Notes: generated by a model from the letters alone, not told the origin. Shown: positions 21,735 to 34,852, numbered from the stretch's first letter. The stretch: DNA of 64,000 nt from Moringa oleifera (GCA_021397835.1 JAJFZO010000263.1:555001-619000); one strand, 5' to 3'. A program made the numbers and translations.

Positions 21735-22627
21735 CTCTTACTTGTCCCGAGCATAGTGGTAGGTTGCTAGCATCTCCCTGGGCTCCTCTGCTTGGCTATC
21801 TCATGGGGCATCGTTGGTTGTTACCCGAAAGCTACCTCTGTGGGACTTAGACCTGTCGATGACGAGTGATGGATGTTTTTGCAAAACTATGCTACATCCA
21901 ACAATTCAAGCCAATTTCTTTGGCTTGCAGTCACGTAGCACCACAAATACTCCTCCAGCAAGCTATTTACCCTTTCCGTTTGACCGTCTGTCTGTGGATG
22001 GTTTGCTGTGGAGAATTTGAGTTCTGTTCCCATCATGTTTAGCAACACTGTCTAGAATCTTCCAGTGAATCTGGCATCTCTGTCACTCACAATGTCTTTC
22101 GGCACCCAAACAACTTGACAATATGTTTGGAAAACATCTCAGTGGCCATATCAGCTGGGCACGCTCGAGTAACAGGAACAAAGAAAGCATACTTTGAGAA
22201 CCTATCAACAATCACCATTATAGTGGATAGTTCCTTTACCTTTGGGAAGCCCACAATGAAATCCATCGACACCGACTCCCATGGGTGTTCCGGAATGGGC
22301 AAGGGTTGGAGCAAACCCGCCTCCCTCCTTTTATCCGTTTTGTCCTGTTGGCACACTAAGCATGTGCGAACATAGGCCTCCACATCTTCCATCAATCTTG
22401 GGCCAGTAATAGGCTCTTGTTAGTAGTGCGAGCAACCTCTCGATGCCCGGGTGACCTGCCCATAGCGGGTCATGGGTTTCCCTTAGCAACTATTTCTGAA
22501 GTCCTCCAGACTTAGGCACAAACAGTTTGTCTCCTCGAGAAAATAGCAACCCATCCTCGATCCAGTATCTTCGGATCAAGCCTTTGCTCACCTTCTCCAT
22601 GAGTCAGGCATACTCGGTATCTTCCCC
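21735..22627 (-). pseudogene. Integrase core and zinc-binding region, copy 2
   Basis: The 22087-22395 frame has CLVCQQDK and [10 protein letters not shown] (first catalytic Asp). The core continues in another frame with SDRDARF and HPQTDGQTE after the single-base loss shared with copies 1 and 3. It ends at the fusion to subrepeats. Confidence 0.87.
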
Positions 22628-25010
22628 TACTGCACGCTGGGCAAACAGCCTATGCCGTCCCTGCAGTGGGTTGGTGAGGCATGCATCCCATGCCTAGGGT
22701 CCGTGCAACGCGGCTTCCCTGGATCGCTCGCTGGGCACCATGTCGAGGGGCAGGGATGAAGGGGCTGGCTCGCGATGGGCGCCCATGGCCTGGCTGGCGC
22801 GCCCACTGCTGCAGCACACTCGGCAAGTAGCCCATGCCATGCCTGCTGGGGGCTACCGGAGCATGCCTCCTGCACGCAGGGTCCATGCGATACGGCTCCC
22901 CTGGATTGCTCCCCGGGCACCTTATCGAGGGGCAGGGACAAGTGGAATGGCTCGCGATGGGCGCCCGAGGCGTGGCCGGCGTGCCCACCACTGTCGCACA
23001 CTGGGCAAGCAGCCCATGCCGTACCTGCTGGGGGCTACCAAGGCATTCCTGCCATGCCCACTGTTTTTGCGACATGGGTCCCTTGGCGCACTCGCTGGGC
23101 ACCCTGTCGAGGATTAGGGATGGCGGGGCTATTAAGCGATGGGAGCCAGTGGCCTGGCTGGGGCGCACTGCTGCCGCACATTGGGCAAGCAGCCCATGCT
23201 GTGCCTGCTGAGGGCTACCAAGGCATGCCTCCCATGCCCAGTGTCCATGCAACGCAGCTCCCCTGGCTTGCTCGCTAGGCACCATGTCGAGGGGCAGGGG
23301 CGAGGGGGCTGGCTCGCGATGGGCGTCTGTGGCCTGGCTTGTGCGCCCACCGCTGCCACACACTGGGCAAGCAGCTCATGTTGTGCATGCTGGGGGCTGC
23401 CTAGGCATGCCTCCCGTGCCCAGGTTCATGCGATGAGGCTCCCCTAGCTCGCTGGCTCGGCACCATGTAAAGGGTAGGGACCGGGGGGCTCACAAGCAAT
23501 AGGCGCCAGTGGCTTGGTTGGCGCGCCCACATCTGCTGCACACTGGGCAAGCAACCCATGCAGTGCCTGCTGGGAGCCGCGAAGGCATACCTCCCATGCC
23601 CAGGGTCCATGCGACGCGGCTCCCCTGGCTCGCTCGCTGGGCACCATGTCGAGGGGCAGGAGCAAGGGGGTTGGCTCGCGATGGGCACCCGTGGCCTTGC
23701 TGGCGCGCCCACCGCTGTCGCACGCTGGGCAAGCCGCCAATGCCGTTCCGGCTGGGGGCTTCCAAGGCATGCCTCCCATGCCCAGGGTCCATGCAACGCA
23801 ACTCCCTTGGATCGCTTGCTGGGCACCATGTCAAGGGGCTGGGACGAGGGGGCTGGCCCGCGTTGGGCGCCTATGGGCTGCCTTGTGCGCCCACCACTGC
23901 AGCACGCTGGGCAAGCAGCCCATGCTGTGCCTACCGGGGGCTGCCTAGGCATGCCTCCCATGCCCAGGGTCTGTGTGACCCGGCTTCCCTGGCTCGCTCT
24001 CTGGGCACCATGTCGAGGCGCAGGGACGAGGGGGCTGCCTCGCAATGGGCGCCCGTGGCTTGGCTGGCACGCCCACCGCTGCTGCACGCTGGGCAAGCCG
24101 CCTATGCCGTGCCTACTGGAGGTTGCTGAGGCATGCCTCCCGTGCCTAGGATCTATGCGGTGCAGTTCCCCTGGCTCGCTCGCTAGGCACCATGTCAAGG
24201 GGCAGGGACGAGGGACCTGGCCCGCGATGGGCACCCGTGGCTTGGCTGGTGCACCCATCGCTGCCGCATGCTGGGCAACCAGCCCATGCCGTGCCTGCTG
24301 GTGGCTGCCGAGGCATGCCTCCCATGCCCAGGGCCCTTACGACGCAGCTCCCCTGGATCGCTCGCTGGGCACCATGTCGAGGGGCAGGGACGAGGTGGCG
24401 GGCTCGCGATTGGCGCCGGTGGCCTGGCTGGTGTGTCCACCGCTGCCGCACGTTGGGCAAGCAGCCCATTCCGTGCCTGGTTGGGGCTGCCTAGGCATGC
24501 CTCCCGTGCCCAGGTTCCATGCGACGTGGCTCTCCTGGATTGCTCGCTGGGCACCATGTCAAGGGGCAGGGACAAGGGGGCTGGCTCATGATGGACGCCC
24601 GTGGCCTGGCTGGCGCGGCCACCACTGCCGCACACTGGGCAAGCCCATGCTGTGCCTACTGGGGGCTGCCTAGGCATTCATGCCATGCCCAGTGTCCGTG
24701 CGACGCGGGTCCCCTAGTGCGCTCCCTGGGCACCATGTCGAGGGTCAGGGACGGGGGGGCTCTTATGCGATGGGCTGCCGAGGCATGCTTCCCATGCCCA
24801 GGGTCCTTACGACGTGGCTTCCCTGGCTCGCTCGCTGGGCACCATGTCGAGGGGGCTGGCTCGTGATGTGCACCCGTGGCCTGGCCGGCGCGCCCTCCAT
24901 TGCCGCACGCTAGGCACTTGGCCCATGCCATGCCTGCTGGGGGCTGCCGAGGCATGCCTTCCTTGCCTACTGTTCATGTGACGCTGCTCCCCTGGCTCGC
25001 TCATTGTGTA
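22628..25010. repeat. IGS subrepeat array 2, 182-bp units (~13 copies)
   Basis: The array starts mid-unit at TGCACGCTGGGCAAACAGCC right after pol and ends at CTCGCTCATTGTGTAG. Units are in the same order as array 3 over its whole length and overlap array 1 (shared GGCATTCCTGCCATG unit at 23042). Short units with central deletions occur. The 371-codon open frame at 23558-24673 spans several units and is not considered a gene. Confidence 0.93.
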
Positions 25011-25264
25011 GTACTTTACCGAGGGACAGCATCGAGGGACAAGTTTCTGTTAGATATATATATTTTTTATTATAGTAACACTTGGTTCCCCAATGCGTCC
25101 TGATATGTTTCCAAGTGTTTTTCCCTTGTGTTTCTCATTCTCTGCAAGCCCAAAGGACTTGCTTCTTTTTCTAGGTCATTATCTTGAGGGACATTTCAGA
25201 CCTCGGGGCATTGATTATCAAAAAGAGAGGGACAATTATTGTGGGGGTTCGGGAGGGGGGGGGA
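25011..25264 (-). other. IGS next to 25S, A copy 2
   Basis: It is homologous to 10276-10529, with an AT-rich run (GATATATATATTTTTTATT) and a poly-G tract at the 25S edge. No gene is seen. Confidence 0.65.
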
Positions 25265-25824
25265 GGGACGAATCAAAGCCACAAAGGGCTGAATCTCAGT
25301 GGATCATGGCAGCAAGGCCACTTTACCACTTACAATACCCCGTCACGTATTTATGTCATCTACAAATGATTCTACATGTCACTCGGTGGGAATCACACTT
25401 CAAGGCAGCCCGCGAGGCTCCTCCGCCACGCGGGCTTGGCCAACGACATGTGCCTTTGGGGACCGAGGGGCACCTACTGCAGGTCAATAATTGGGCAATG
25501 GGGGCATGCATCGCTTCCAGCTCAGATTCTGACTTAGAGGCATTCAGTCATAATCTAGTGCACAGTAGCTTCGCGCCACTGGCTTTTCAACCGAGCATGA
25601 TGACCAATTATGCGAATCAACGGTTACTCTCATACTAGGTTGAATTACTATCATGACGCGGGCATCAATAGGGGTAAAACTAACCTGTGTTACGACGGTT
25701 TAAACACAGCTCACGTTCCCTATTGGTAGGTGAACAATCCAACACTTGGTGAATTCTGCTTCACAATGATAGGAAAAGCCGACATCGAAGGATCAAAAAG
25801 CAACATCACTATGAACGCTTGGCT

Positions 25825-25856
<32 letters not shown>

Positions 25857-28614
25857 TTGACACCTCTAGCTTCAAATTTTGAAGGTCTAAAGGATCGATA
25901 GGCCACGCTTTTACAGTTCGTATTCGCACTAGAAATCAGAATCAAACGAGCTTTTACCCTTTTGTTCCATAGCAGATTTCTATTCTCGTTGAGCTCATCT
26001 TAGGACACCTGCATTATCTTTTAACAGATGTGCCGCCCCAGCCAAACTCCCCACCTGATAATGTCTTCCACCCTGATCGACCGGCCGAAGCCAACCTTGG
26101 GTCCAAAAAGAGGGGCAACGCCCTGCCTCCGATTCAAGGAATAAGTAAAATAACGTTAAAAGTAGTGGTATTTCACTTTCGCCATTTTTGGCTCCAAGTT
26201 ATCCTACACCTCTCAAGTCATTCCACAAAATCAGACTAGAATCAAGCTCAACAGAGTCTTCTTTCCCCGCTGATTCTGCCAAGCCGATTCCTTTGGCTGT
26301 GGTTTTGCATGATAGTAGACAGGGACAGTAGGAATCTCATTAATCCATTCATGCGCATCACTAATTAGATGACGAGTCATTTAGCTACCTTAGGAGAGTC
26401 ATAGTTATTCCCACTGTTTACCTGCGCTTGGTTGAATTTCTTCACTTTGACATTCAAGGCACTAGGTAGAAATCACATTGCATAAGCATCCACAGGGACC
26501 ATTGCAATACTTTGTTTTAATTAAACAATCAGATTCCCCTTGTTCGTACCAGTTCTGAGTTGGTTATTCGATGCCCGAGGAAGGCCCTCGAAGGAACCTT
26601 TCCCAGTTTGTCCCCTAATCCACACGCGGTGACCCGCTTTCACCGTGGGAGTAGCTCAAGTAGTCCATCCATAGCCGACGAGTTCGAGACTGGGACCCCC
26701 GCGCCCAGCCCTCAGAGCCAATCCTTTTCTCAAGGTTATGGATCCATTTTGCTGACTTCCCTTGCTTACATTGTTCCATCGACCAGAGGCTGTTCACCTT
26801 AGAGACCTGACCCGGTTATAAGTACGATCGGGCAAGGGAGGCACTCGGTTCTCCGAATTTTCAAGGGCCATCGGGGGCACACTGGACACCATACGACATG
26901 CGGTGCTCTTCCAGCTATTGGACTATACCCTCGGCTGAACCGTTTCTAGGGTGGGCAGGCTACTATACAAAAAAGATAACTCTTTTCGGGGCCCTCGTCG
27001 ATGTCTCCAGACTCCTTAACGTTACCGTTAGCCGCCACGTCCCGATTCCAAAATTTTAACCGGATCCCTTTTCAATGCTCGCGTCAAGGCACTATCCGAC
27101 GGGCTTCCCCCATCTCTTAGGATCGACTAACCCATGTGCAGGTGCTGTTCACATGGAACCTTTCCCCTCTTTGGCCTTCAAAGTTCGCATTCGAATATTT
27201 GCTACTGCCACCAAGATCTACACTGATGGCCGCTCCACCAAGGCTCCTGCCCCGGGTTTTGCGATGACCACTGGGCCTTTCTACTCATTGGGGCTTGGCC
27301 CTTGCCCCAATGGCGGGGTATAGGTCAAGCGCTTTAGCGCCATCCATTTTCGAGGCTAGTTGATTTGGCAGGTGAGTTGTTACGCACTCCTTAGAGGATT
27401 TCCACTTCCCTAACCACCATCTTGCTATCTTAATCGACCAACACCCTTTGTGGGTGGTTCTAGTAGCGTGTAGTTGGGCACTGTAACTCGGCTTCTGGTT
27501 CATCTTGCATCGCCAGTTCTGTTTACCAAAAATGGTCCACTTGGAGTTCTCGATTCCGTGGGATGACTCAATGAGGTAGCCGCCCTGTACTACCTATTTA
27601 AAGTTTGAAAATAGGTCAAGGGCATTGCGCGCCCAATGCCTTTAATCATTGGCTTTACCTGATAAAACTCGCATCTGAGCTCCAGCTATTATGAGGGAAA
27701 CTTCGGAGGGAACCAGCTATTAGAAGGTTTGATTAGTCTTTCGCCCCTATATCCAAGTCAGACGAACGATTTGCACGTCGGTATTGTTGTGGGCCTCCAC
27801 CAGAGTTTCCTCTAGCTTCGCCTCACTCAGGCATAGTGCACCATCCTTTGGGTCCCAACATGCATGCTCGCAATGGAACCCTTCTTGAAGGATCGAGGTC
27901 AGTCAGCAGTGCACCCACGAGGGATCCCGCCAATCAGCTTCCTTGCACCTTACGAGTTTACTCGCTCGTTGACTCGCACGCATGTTAGACTCCTTGGTCC
28001 ATGTTTCAAGACGGGTCAAATAGGGAGCCCGCTGGCCGACGCCAAGAGCACGTAGGTGCTAAAGCACCACCGCGATGGTGCGTGCTGCCAACTAAGATCT
28101 TGACGATGACGTCTCTACGAGCGCATCAAAGGCTCGGGCTTAGGCTTGTGGCCATTCCACATCCGACCGAGGTGCATCACCGGCCCCCATCTTTTTCCCT
28201 CCTGACAATTTCAAGCACTCTTTAACTCACTTTTCAATGTCTTTTTCATCTTTCCCTCACGGTACTTGTTCGCTATTGGTCTCTCGCCCGTATTTAGCCT
28301 TTGACGAAATTTACCGCCCTATTGGGGCTGCATCCCCAAACAACCCGATTTGTCGATAGCACCTTCTGGTGCGACAGGGTCCGGGAGAGACAGGGCTTTC
28401 ACCCTCTCCGGTGCCCCTTTCCAGGGGACTTAGGCCCCAGTCTGTTACTGAGGATGCTTCTTCAGACTACAATTCAGGCATCAAGGGCACACGATTTTCA
28501 AGCTGGGCTTTTCCCGGTTCACTCGCCATTACTAAGGGAATCCTTGTTAGGTTCTTTTCCTCCGCTTATTGATATGTTTAAACTCTGTGGGTGGTCCCAC
28601 CTGACCTAGGGTCG
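25265..28614 (-). rRNA. 25S rRNA, A lineage copy 2 (degenerate, near full length)
   Basis: About 3.35 kb is colinear with 10530-13882 from GGGACGAATC at the 3' end to CTGACCTAGGGTCGC at the 5' end. It keeps some conserved sites that copy 1 has lost (GGGTCGCAT versus GGGTCACAT) and shares the shortened D2 region near 28150. CpG-type transitions make an active rRNA improbable. Confidence 0.95.
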
Positions 28615-28856
28615 CATCTTGATCGATCGATCATTTGGTCCGTGAGCTGCAAGCGAGCGACCCACGCGCGAGGGAGCACGGGGCATTCTCTACCACAGCC
28701 AAGGCGTGACGTAGAGTCGCTCGAGGCACTTTTTTAGGCTAACCATGAGCTGAAGGTGCATGGGAGGCCAACATTCACCCTACAATGGTCCCTCCCCTCC
28801 CCGAAGGGATGCGGGGGCGGGGGCGAGGGGGGAGGAGGGGGTTGAGGGTGACGGTC
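28615..28856 (-). other. ITS2, A copy 2
   Basis: About 242 bp, longer than copy 1 mainly in a G-rich low-complexity tract around 28812-28840. Confidence 0.85.
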
Positions 28857-29019
28857 CTTGACACCCAAGCAGACGTGCCCTCGGCCTGATGGCTTTGGGC
28901 GTAACTTGCGTTCAAAGACTTGATGGTTCATGAAATTCTGTAATTCACACCAAGTCTTGCATTTGGCTACGTTCTTCATAGATGCGAGAGCCGAGATATC
29001 CATTATCGAGGGTCATTTT
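28857..29019 (-). rRNA. 5.8S rRNA, A copy 2 (degenerate)
   Basis: About 163 nt is colinear with 14108-14270. It carries the same lineage-specific changes (GACTTGATGGTTCATGA) plus private ones, so decay was under way before the A copies split. Confidence 0.93.
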
Positions 29020-29267
29020 AGACATCATTTAGGGACGACACGACCGTCAATCACGCAACGAGATCAGGGCGACTGGGGCGTGCTTTTTCGTTCGAGTTCC
29101 TTGGCGCATCCCGTGCTGTGCATTTTATTGTTTCGCGTGACGAGGCACTTGGGCGCGAGCCCGCGCACCCTTGCCTCGTGAGGTGGGATGAGGGGCTCGA
29201 GAGCCCTCCACCCTGCCAGTGTGTTTACAACGTGTTCGCGGGTCATTTCGCTAAGCGAGTTTTCGAC
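29020..29267 (-). other. ITS1, A copy 2, with angiosperm core motif
   Basis: About 248 bp. The minus strand reads GCGCCAAGGAA at 29107-29097, the conserved ITS1 core of flowering plants. This is the best taxonomic clue in the window. Confidence 0.87.
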
Positions 29268-29295
29268 AATGATCCTTCTACAAGTTCACCTACGA

Positions 29296-29330
<35 letters not shown>

Positions 29331-30732
29331 GAGGTTCAGTGGACCTCTCGTGAAGTCCCAAGTGGTGAACCGCCCACGTCGCCGCGATCTGAACACTTCA
29401 CTAGACCATTCAATCGGTAAGAGCGATGGCTGGTGTGTACAAACGGCAGGGACATAGTCAACGCGAGCTAATGACTCGCGCTTACTAGGAATTCCTTGTT
29501 GAAGACCAACAATTGCAATGATCTATGCCCATCATGATGAAATTTCAAAGATTACCCAGGCTTGTTGGCCAAGGCTATAAACTCGTTGAATACATTAGTG
29601 TAGTGTGCGTGCAGCCCAGAACATCTAAGGGCATCACAGACCTGTTATTGCCTCAAACTTTCTTGGCCTAAGCGGCCATAGTCCCTCTAAGAAGCAGACC
29701 GTGGAGGGTCACCTCCACGTAGCTAGTTAGTAGGCTAAGGTCTCATCCGTTAACGGAATTAACCAGACAAATCGCTCCACCAACTAAGAACAGCCATGCA
29801 CCACCACCCATAGAACAAGAAAGAGCTCTAAGCTTGTCAATCCTTACTATGTCTAGAGTTGGTAAGCTTCCCCGTGTTGAGTCAAATTAAGCTACAAGCT
29901 CCACTCCTGGTAGTGCCCTTTCGTCAATTCCTTTAAGTTTCAGCCTTGCGATCATACTCCCCTCGGGACCTAAAGACTTTGATTTCTCATATGGTGCCAG
30001 TGGAGTCCTAAAAGCAACATCCACTGATCCCTGGTTAGCATCGTTTATGGTTGAGACTAGGATGGTATCTGATCATCTTCGAGCTCGCAACTTTCAGTCT
30101 TGATTAATGAAAACATTCTTGGCAAATGCTTTCGCAATTGTTTGTCTTTCATAAATCCAAGAATTTTACCTCTGACTATGAAATACGAATGTCATCTACT
30201 GTCCCTATTAATCATTACTCCGATCCCGAAGGCCAATAGAATAGGATCGAAATCCTATGATGTTATCCCATGCTAATGTATTCAGAGTGTAGGCTTTCTT
30301 TGAACACTATAATTTCTTTAAAGTAACAGCACCGGAGGCACGACTCGGCCAATTAAGGCCAGGAGCGCATCGTCAGCAGTAAGGATGAGCCAATCGGTGC
30401 ACACCGTAAGTGGATCGACTGACCCATCCCAAGGTCCAACTATGAGCTTTTTAACTGCAACAACTTAAATATACACTATTAGAGCTGGAATTATCGTGGC
30501 TGCTAGCACCAGACTTGTCCTCTAATGGATCCTCGTTAAAGGATTTAGATTGTACTCATTCCAATTACCAAACTCGAAGAACCTGGTATTGTTATTTATT
30601 ATCACTACCTCTCCATGTCCAGATTGGGTAATTTGCGTGGCTGTTACCTTCCTTGGATGTGGTAGCCATTTCCCGGGCTCCCTCTCTAGAATTGAACCCT
30701 AATTCTTCGTTACCCATCACCACCATAGTAGG
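29268..30732 (-). rRNA. 18S rRNA 3' piece, A copy 2 (interrupted by LTR)
   Basis: This is 18S from the 3' terminus (GATCCTTCTACAAGTTCACC) to CACCATAGTAGG, 1465 bp, ending at an LTR at the same nucleotide as copy 1. The 5' 345 nt is absent from this unit. Confidence 0.95.
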
Positions 30733-30856
30733 TGTCACATCGTCAATTGCGGGATCAGCGCAACTCTAGTGTGATGGTGCTAGATGCGTCCACCTAACCA
30801 GCCCAACTTTTTAAGCCCATGCTAAAAGAAGAATAAGAGCCAATAGCACAAAAGAA
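30733..30856 (-). repeat. LTR remnant between 18S-A and 25S-B, copy 2
   Basis: About 124 bp of LTR starting TGTCACATCG. Compared with 15985-16181 it has lost about 75 bp between short CAAAAG/AAAAG words, including the polyadenylation signal. Copy 3 has the same loss. Confidence 0.9.
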
Positions 30857-31901
30857 GCGAAAAAGAGCTGAATCTCAGTGGATCATGGCAGCAAGGTCAC
30901 TCTGCCACTTACAATACGCCGTTGCGTATTTGATTCGTCTGCAAATGATTCTACCCATCACTCGGTGGGAATCACACTTCAAGGCAGCTTGCGAGGCTCC
31001 TCCGTTGCGTGGGCTTAGCCAACGACACGTGCCTTTTGGGGCTGATAGTGAAATTGGGCGATGGTCGCATGCATCACCTCTAGCTCGAATTCTGACTTAG
31101 AGGAGTTCAGTCATAATCCAATGCACGGTAGCTTCGCACCACTGGATTTTCAAGCAAGCGTAATGACCAATTGTGCGAATCAACGGTTCTTCTTGTACTA
31201 GTTTGAATTACTATCGCAATGCGAGCATCAATAGGGTAAAACTAACCTGTCTCACGATGGTCTATACCCAGCTTATGTTCCTTATTGGTGGGTGAACAAT
31301 CCAACACTTGGTGAATTCTGCTTCACAATGATAGGAAGAGCCGACATTAAAGGATCAAAAAGCAATGTCGCTATGAACGCTTGGCTACCATAAGCCAGTT
31401 ATCCTTGTGGTAACTTTTCTAACACCTTTAGCTTCAAATTTCAAAGGTCTAAAGGATCGATAGGCCACGCTTTTACAGTTTGTATTCGTACTAGAAATCA
31501 CAATCAAACAAGCTTTTACCCTTTTGTTCCACAGGAGATTTCTGTTATCGTTGAGCTTATCTTAGGACACTTGCGTTATCTTTTAACAGATGTGCTCCCC
31601 TAGCCAAACTCCCCACATGTCAATGTCTTCCACTCGGATAGGCAGGCTGAAGCCGACCTTGAGTCTTAAAAGAGAGGCCACGCCCTGCCTCCGTTTCACG
31701 GAATAATTAAAATAACGTTAGAAGTAGTGGTATTTCACTTTCGCCGTTTTTGGCTCCTACTTATCCTACAGCTCTCAAGTCATTTCACAAAGACAGACTA
31801 GAGTCAAGCTCAACAGGGTCTCCTTTCCCCGCTAATTCTGCCAAGCCCGTTCCCTTGGCTGTGGTTTTGCTGGATAGTAGACAGGGATAGTGGGAATCTC
31901 A

Positions 31902-31934
<33 letters not shown>

Positions 31935-33730
31935 TAAGGCATTTGGCTACCTTAAGAGAGTCATACTTACTCCCGCCGTTGACCCGCGCTTGGTTGAATT
32001 TCTTCACTTTGACATTCAGAGGACTGGGCAAAAATCACATTATGTGAGTGTCCGCAGGGACCATCGCAATGCTTTGTCTCAATTAAACAGTCGGATTCCC
32101 CTTATCCATACCAGTTTTGAGTTGGCTGTTGGACGCTCGAGGAAGGCCCCCAAAGGAACCGTTCGCAATCTGTCAACCAGCTGACACGCGACAACCCGCT
32201 CTCGCCGTGGAAGCAGCTCGAGCAGTCCACCGACAATCGACGGGTTCGAGACTGGGACCCTCGTGCCCAGCCCTTAGAGCCAATCCTTTTCCCGAGGTTG
32301 CGGATCCATTTTGCCAACTTCCCTTGCCTACGATATTCCATCAACTAGAGGCTGTTCACCTTGGAGACCTGATGCAGTTATGAGTATGACAGGGCGTGGG
32401 AGGCACTTGGTCCTTCAGATTTTTAAGGGCCGTCGGGAGCTCATCGGATACCACGCGACGTGCGATGCTCTTCCAGCCGCTGGACCCTACCTTCGGTTGA
32501 GCCGTTTCCAGGGGGGCAAGCTGTTAAATAGAAAAGATAACTTTTTCTGGGGTCCCCATTGATGTCTTCGAACTCCTTAACATTACCATTAGCCGCCTCG
32601 TCCCGGTTCCGAAATTTTAACTACATCCTCTTTCGAAGCTTATGCCAAGGTGTTATTCGACGAGCTTCCCCCGTCTCTTAGGATCAACTAACCCTTGTGC
32701 AACTATCGTTCACATGGAACCTTTTCCTTCTCTGACCTTTAAAGTTTTCATTTGAATATTTGCTACTATCACCAAAATCAGCACAGATGGTTGCTCCACC
32801 CGAGCTCACGCCCTTGGTTTTATGGCGACCACCGTGCCCTCCTACTCATTGGGGCTTGGCCTTTGCTCTAAAGGCTGGGTATAGGTCGCGCGCTTCAGTG
32901 CCATTTATTTTCGGGGCTAGTTAATTCGGCAGGTGAGTTATTACACATTCTTTAGTAGATTTCAACTTCAATGGCCACCGTCCTACTATCTTAATCAACC
33001 AACACCCTTTGTGGGTTCTAGGTTAATGCGTAGTTGGGTATTGTAACCAACTTCCGGTTCATCCTGCATCGCTAGTTCTACTTACCAAAAATGGCCCACT
33101 TGGAGCTCTCGATTCCGTGGGACGGCTCAACGAAGCAGCCACCCTGTACTACTTATTTAAAGTTTGAGAATAGGTCGAGGGCATTGCGCCCTCGATACCT
33201 CTAATCTTTGGCTTGACCCGATAGAACTCGCATCTGAGCTCTAGTTATCTTGAGGGAAACTTTGGAGGGAACCAGCTACTAGACGGTTCAATTAGTCTTT
33301 TGCCCCTATACCTAAGTCAAATGAATGATTTGCACGTCAGTATCGCTGTGGGCCTCCACTAGAGTTTCCTCTAGCTTCGCCTCACTCAGGCATAGTTCAC
33401 CATCTTTTGGGTCCCGATAGGCATGCTTGCACTTGAACCCTTCTCAAAAGATCGAGGTCGGTCGGTGGTGCACCCACGAGGGATCCCGACAATCAGCTTC
33501 CTTCCGCCTTATCGGTTTACTTGCTCGTTGACTCGCACGCATGTCTGACTTCTTGGTCCATGTTTCAAGACGGTTCGAATGGGGAGCCTACTAATCGACA
33601 TCAGAAGCGCGCAGGTGCTGAAGCACCACCGCGATGGCATGTGCTGCCAGCCACGATCTCAACGACGACGTCTTCGCAAGTGCATCAAAGGCTCGGGCTT
33701 GGGCCATCGTCGCGATCTGCATCAGTTCAC
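30857..33730 (-). rRNA. 25S rRNA, B lineage copy 2 (truncated)
   Basis: About 2.87 kb of 25S of the B type, keeping the segment near 31750-31810 that B copy 1 lost. It stops within D2 at CATCAGTTCACACCATCGAGC and runs into IGS. The 5' roughly 500-600 nt are missing. Confidence 0.93.
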
Positions 33731-34075
33731 ACCATCGAGCTTGCCTAGCCACATCCCAACTTATTATCCCATGAATTTTCTCATTTTGTTACCCATAGTT
33801 TAGCAAATTTCATTTCCCACATATTCCCCACTTCGTTGGCTACTGATCGGGCATCCTACACTCTTCAACCGACGTCGCCGGCCGCCTGCCTGCCAGCGGT
33901 GGTGGCCGCCACAGCCACGCACCACCGGCTAGATGGGCAAGGCAGCAAAGCGCCCTGCCCATACCATGCACGCTGGGTTCCCCAAGCCCAACGCCTACCC
34001 ATGTGGGATGGGCTGGGGGGGAGCACGTATGGCCAATTGGCACCCAGCAAAGTAAGTGACCACCTCCCCCCTAAA
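33731..34075 (-). other. IGS segment, B copy 2
   Basis: It matches 19001-19345 and 6850-7190. The spacer was probably brought next to 25S by a deletion whose edges share the CACCATCGAGC-like word. No gene is seen. Confidence 0.7.
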
Positions 34076-34300
34076 GAGTCTTAAGTGAAATTTCACTCCC
34101 GACAGAAGGAAACATCAATATGTTTGAGCCGTCATAATGTCTCTAAAAAATATTTACCTAGAATTTTGAGCTGAAATTTTGCACATAAATGGAGAATAAT
34201 CATATCTACCACTAGAAAAAATTTTAGAATTTTTTGGGCACTAAATTATTTTTAATGAATTTTCTACAGCCAAAAATTGAAAAAGTCATCAAAAATAGCC
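34076..34300. other. AT-rich segment of B-lineage IGS, copy 2 (unidentified)
   Basis: It is homologous to 19346-19555 and 49764-49990, with many AAATTTT-like words. It has no reading frame and no terminal inverted repeats or target duplications that I can identify. Confidence 0.6.
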
Positions 34301-34671
34301 CGTGAGTCGAAATAATCACAATTTCATAAGTGGGCATTTTGGGACAAATTTCGTGATGAAAAGATTGTCAACTCACACCAATTTCATAAGTGGGCATTGC
34401 GGCCAGCAGGCTAGGGCAGCTGTGCCTCTGCCTGGCCCAGGGTGCATCCTAGCTGCCCTGTCCAGTGCACCTCCGGCCACCCATGGCTGTCCTTAAGGTC
34501 CATCATAGCGAGGGGACACGGCCAAGCCCAACTTGCCCATGAAATCAATGCCCACAGCACATGCTGAGCCTCAGAGCATGCTCGCAGCAGGCTCGCGTGG
34601 GGCACGCCGGGCAAGGCTGGCACCGTGCCTGCTGGGGACTGCTGTGGAACCCCTGGCTTGCACTCAGGGCA
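34301..34671 (-). other. IGS before the subrepeat, B copy 2
   Basis: It is homologous to 7235-7560. A word AATTTCATAAGTGGGCATT occurs twice, near 34320 and 34380, a 60-bp local duplication also present in B copy 3. The end is a degenerate subrepeat-like stretch. Confidence 0.65.
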
Positions 34672-34852
34672 CCATGTCGACAGGATGGGACAAGGGGGCT
34701 ACCTCGCGATGGGCGCCAGTGACCTGGCCGGTGCGTCCACCGCTGCCTCACGCTAGGCAAGCAGCCTATGTTGTGCCTGCTGGGGGCTGCCGAGGCATGC
34801 CTTCCTTACCCACTGTTCCTGTGACACTGCTCCCCTGGCTCGCTCATTGGGT
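34672..34852. repeat. Single IGS subrepeat unit, B copy 2
   Basis: One 181-bp unit lies between the marker CACCATGTCGAC and the final GGGTAGTACTTT. The A-lineage arrays hold roughly 9-20 units at the same place, so unit number differs strongly between the lineages. Confidence 0.88.

Larger units (their letters stand above)
20157..22627 (-). mobile_element. Retroelement copy 2: LTR plus 3' part of pol
   Basis: A full 1010-bp LTR, the polypurine tract, chromodomain, integrase and part of the downstream linker remain. The element breaks off at GGTATCTTCCCC (22615-22626) and continues as IGS subrepeat. Copy 3 breaks at the identical point, so the truncation preceded duplication. RNase H, RT, protease, gag and the second LTR are absent. 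Confidence 0.93.

Noticed and set aside
23558..24673. 371-codon open frame on the + strand, with similar long frames at 60091-60978, 23401-24258, 40121-40972, 8364-9176 and 61752-62534
   Set aside because: They lie in 182-bp GC-rich tandem repeats, occur on both strands and in all phases, and change frame from unit to unit. This is expected of stop-poor repeats; no start context or known family is seen.
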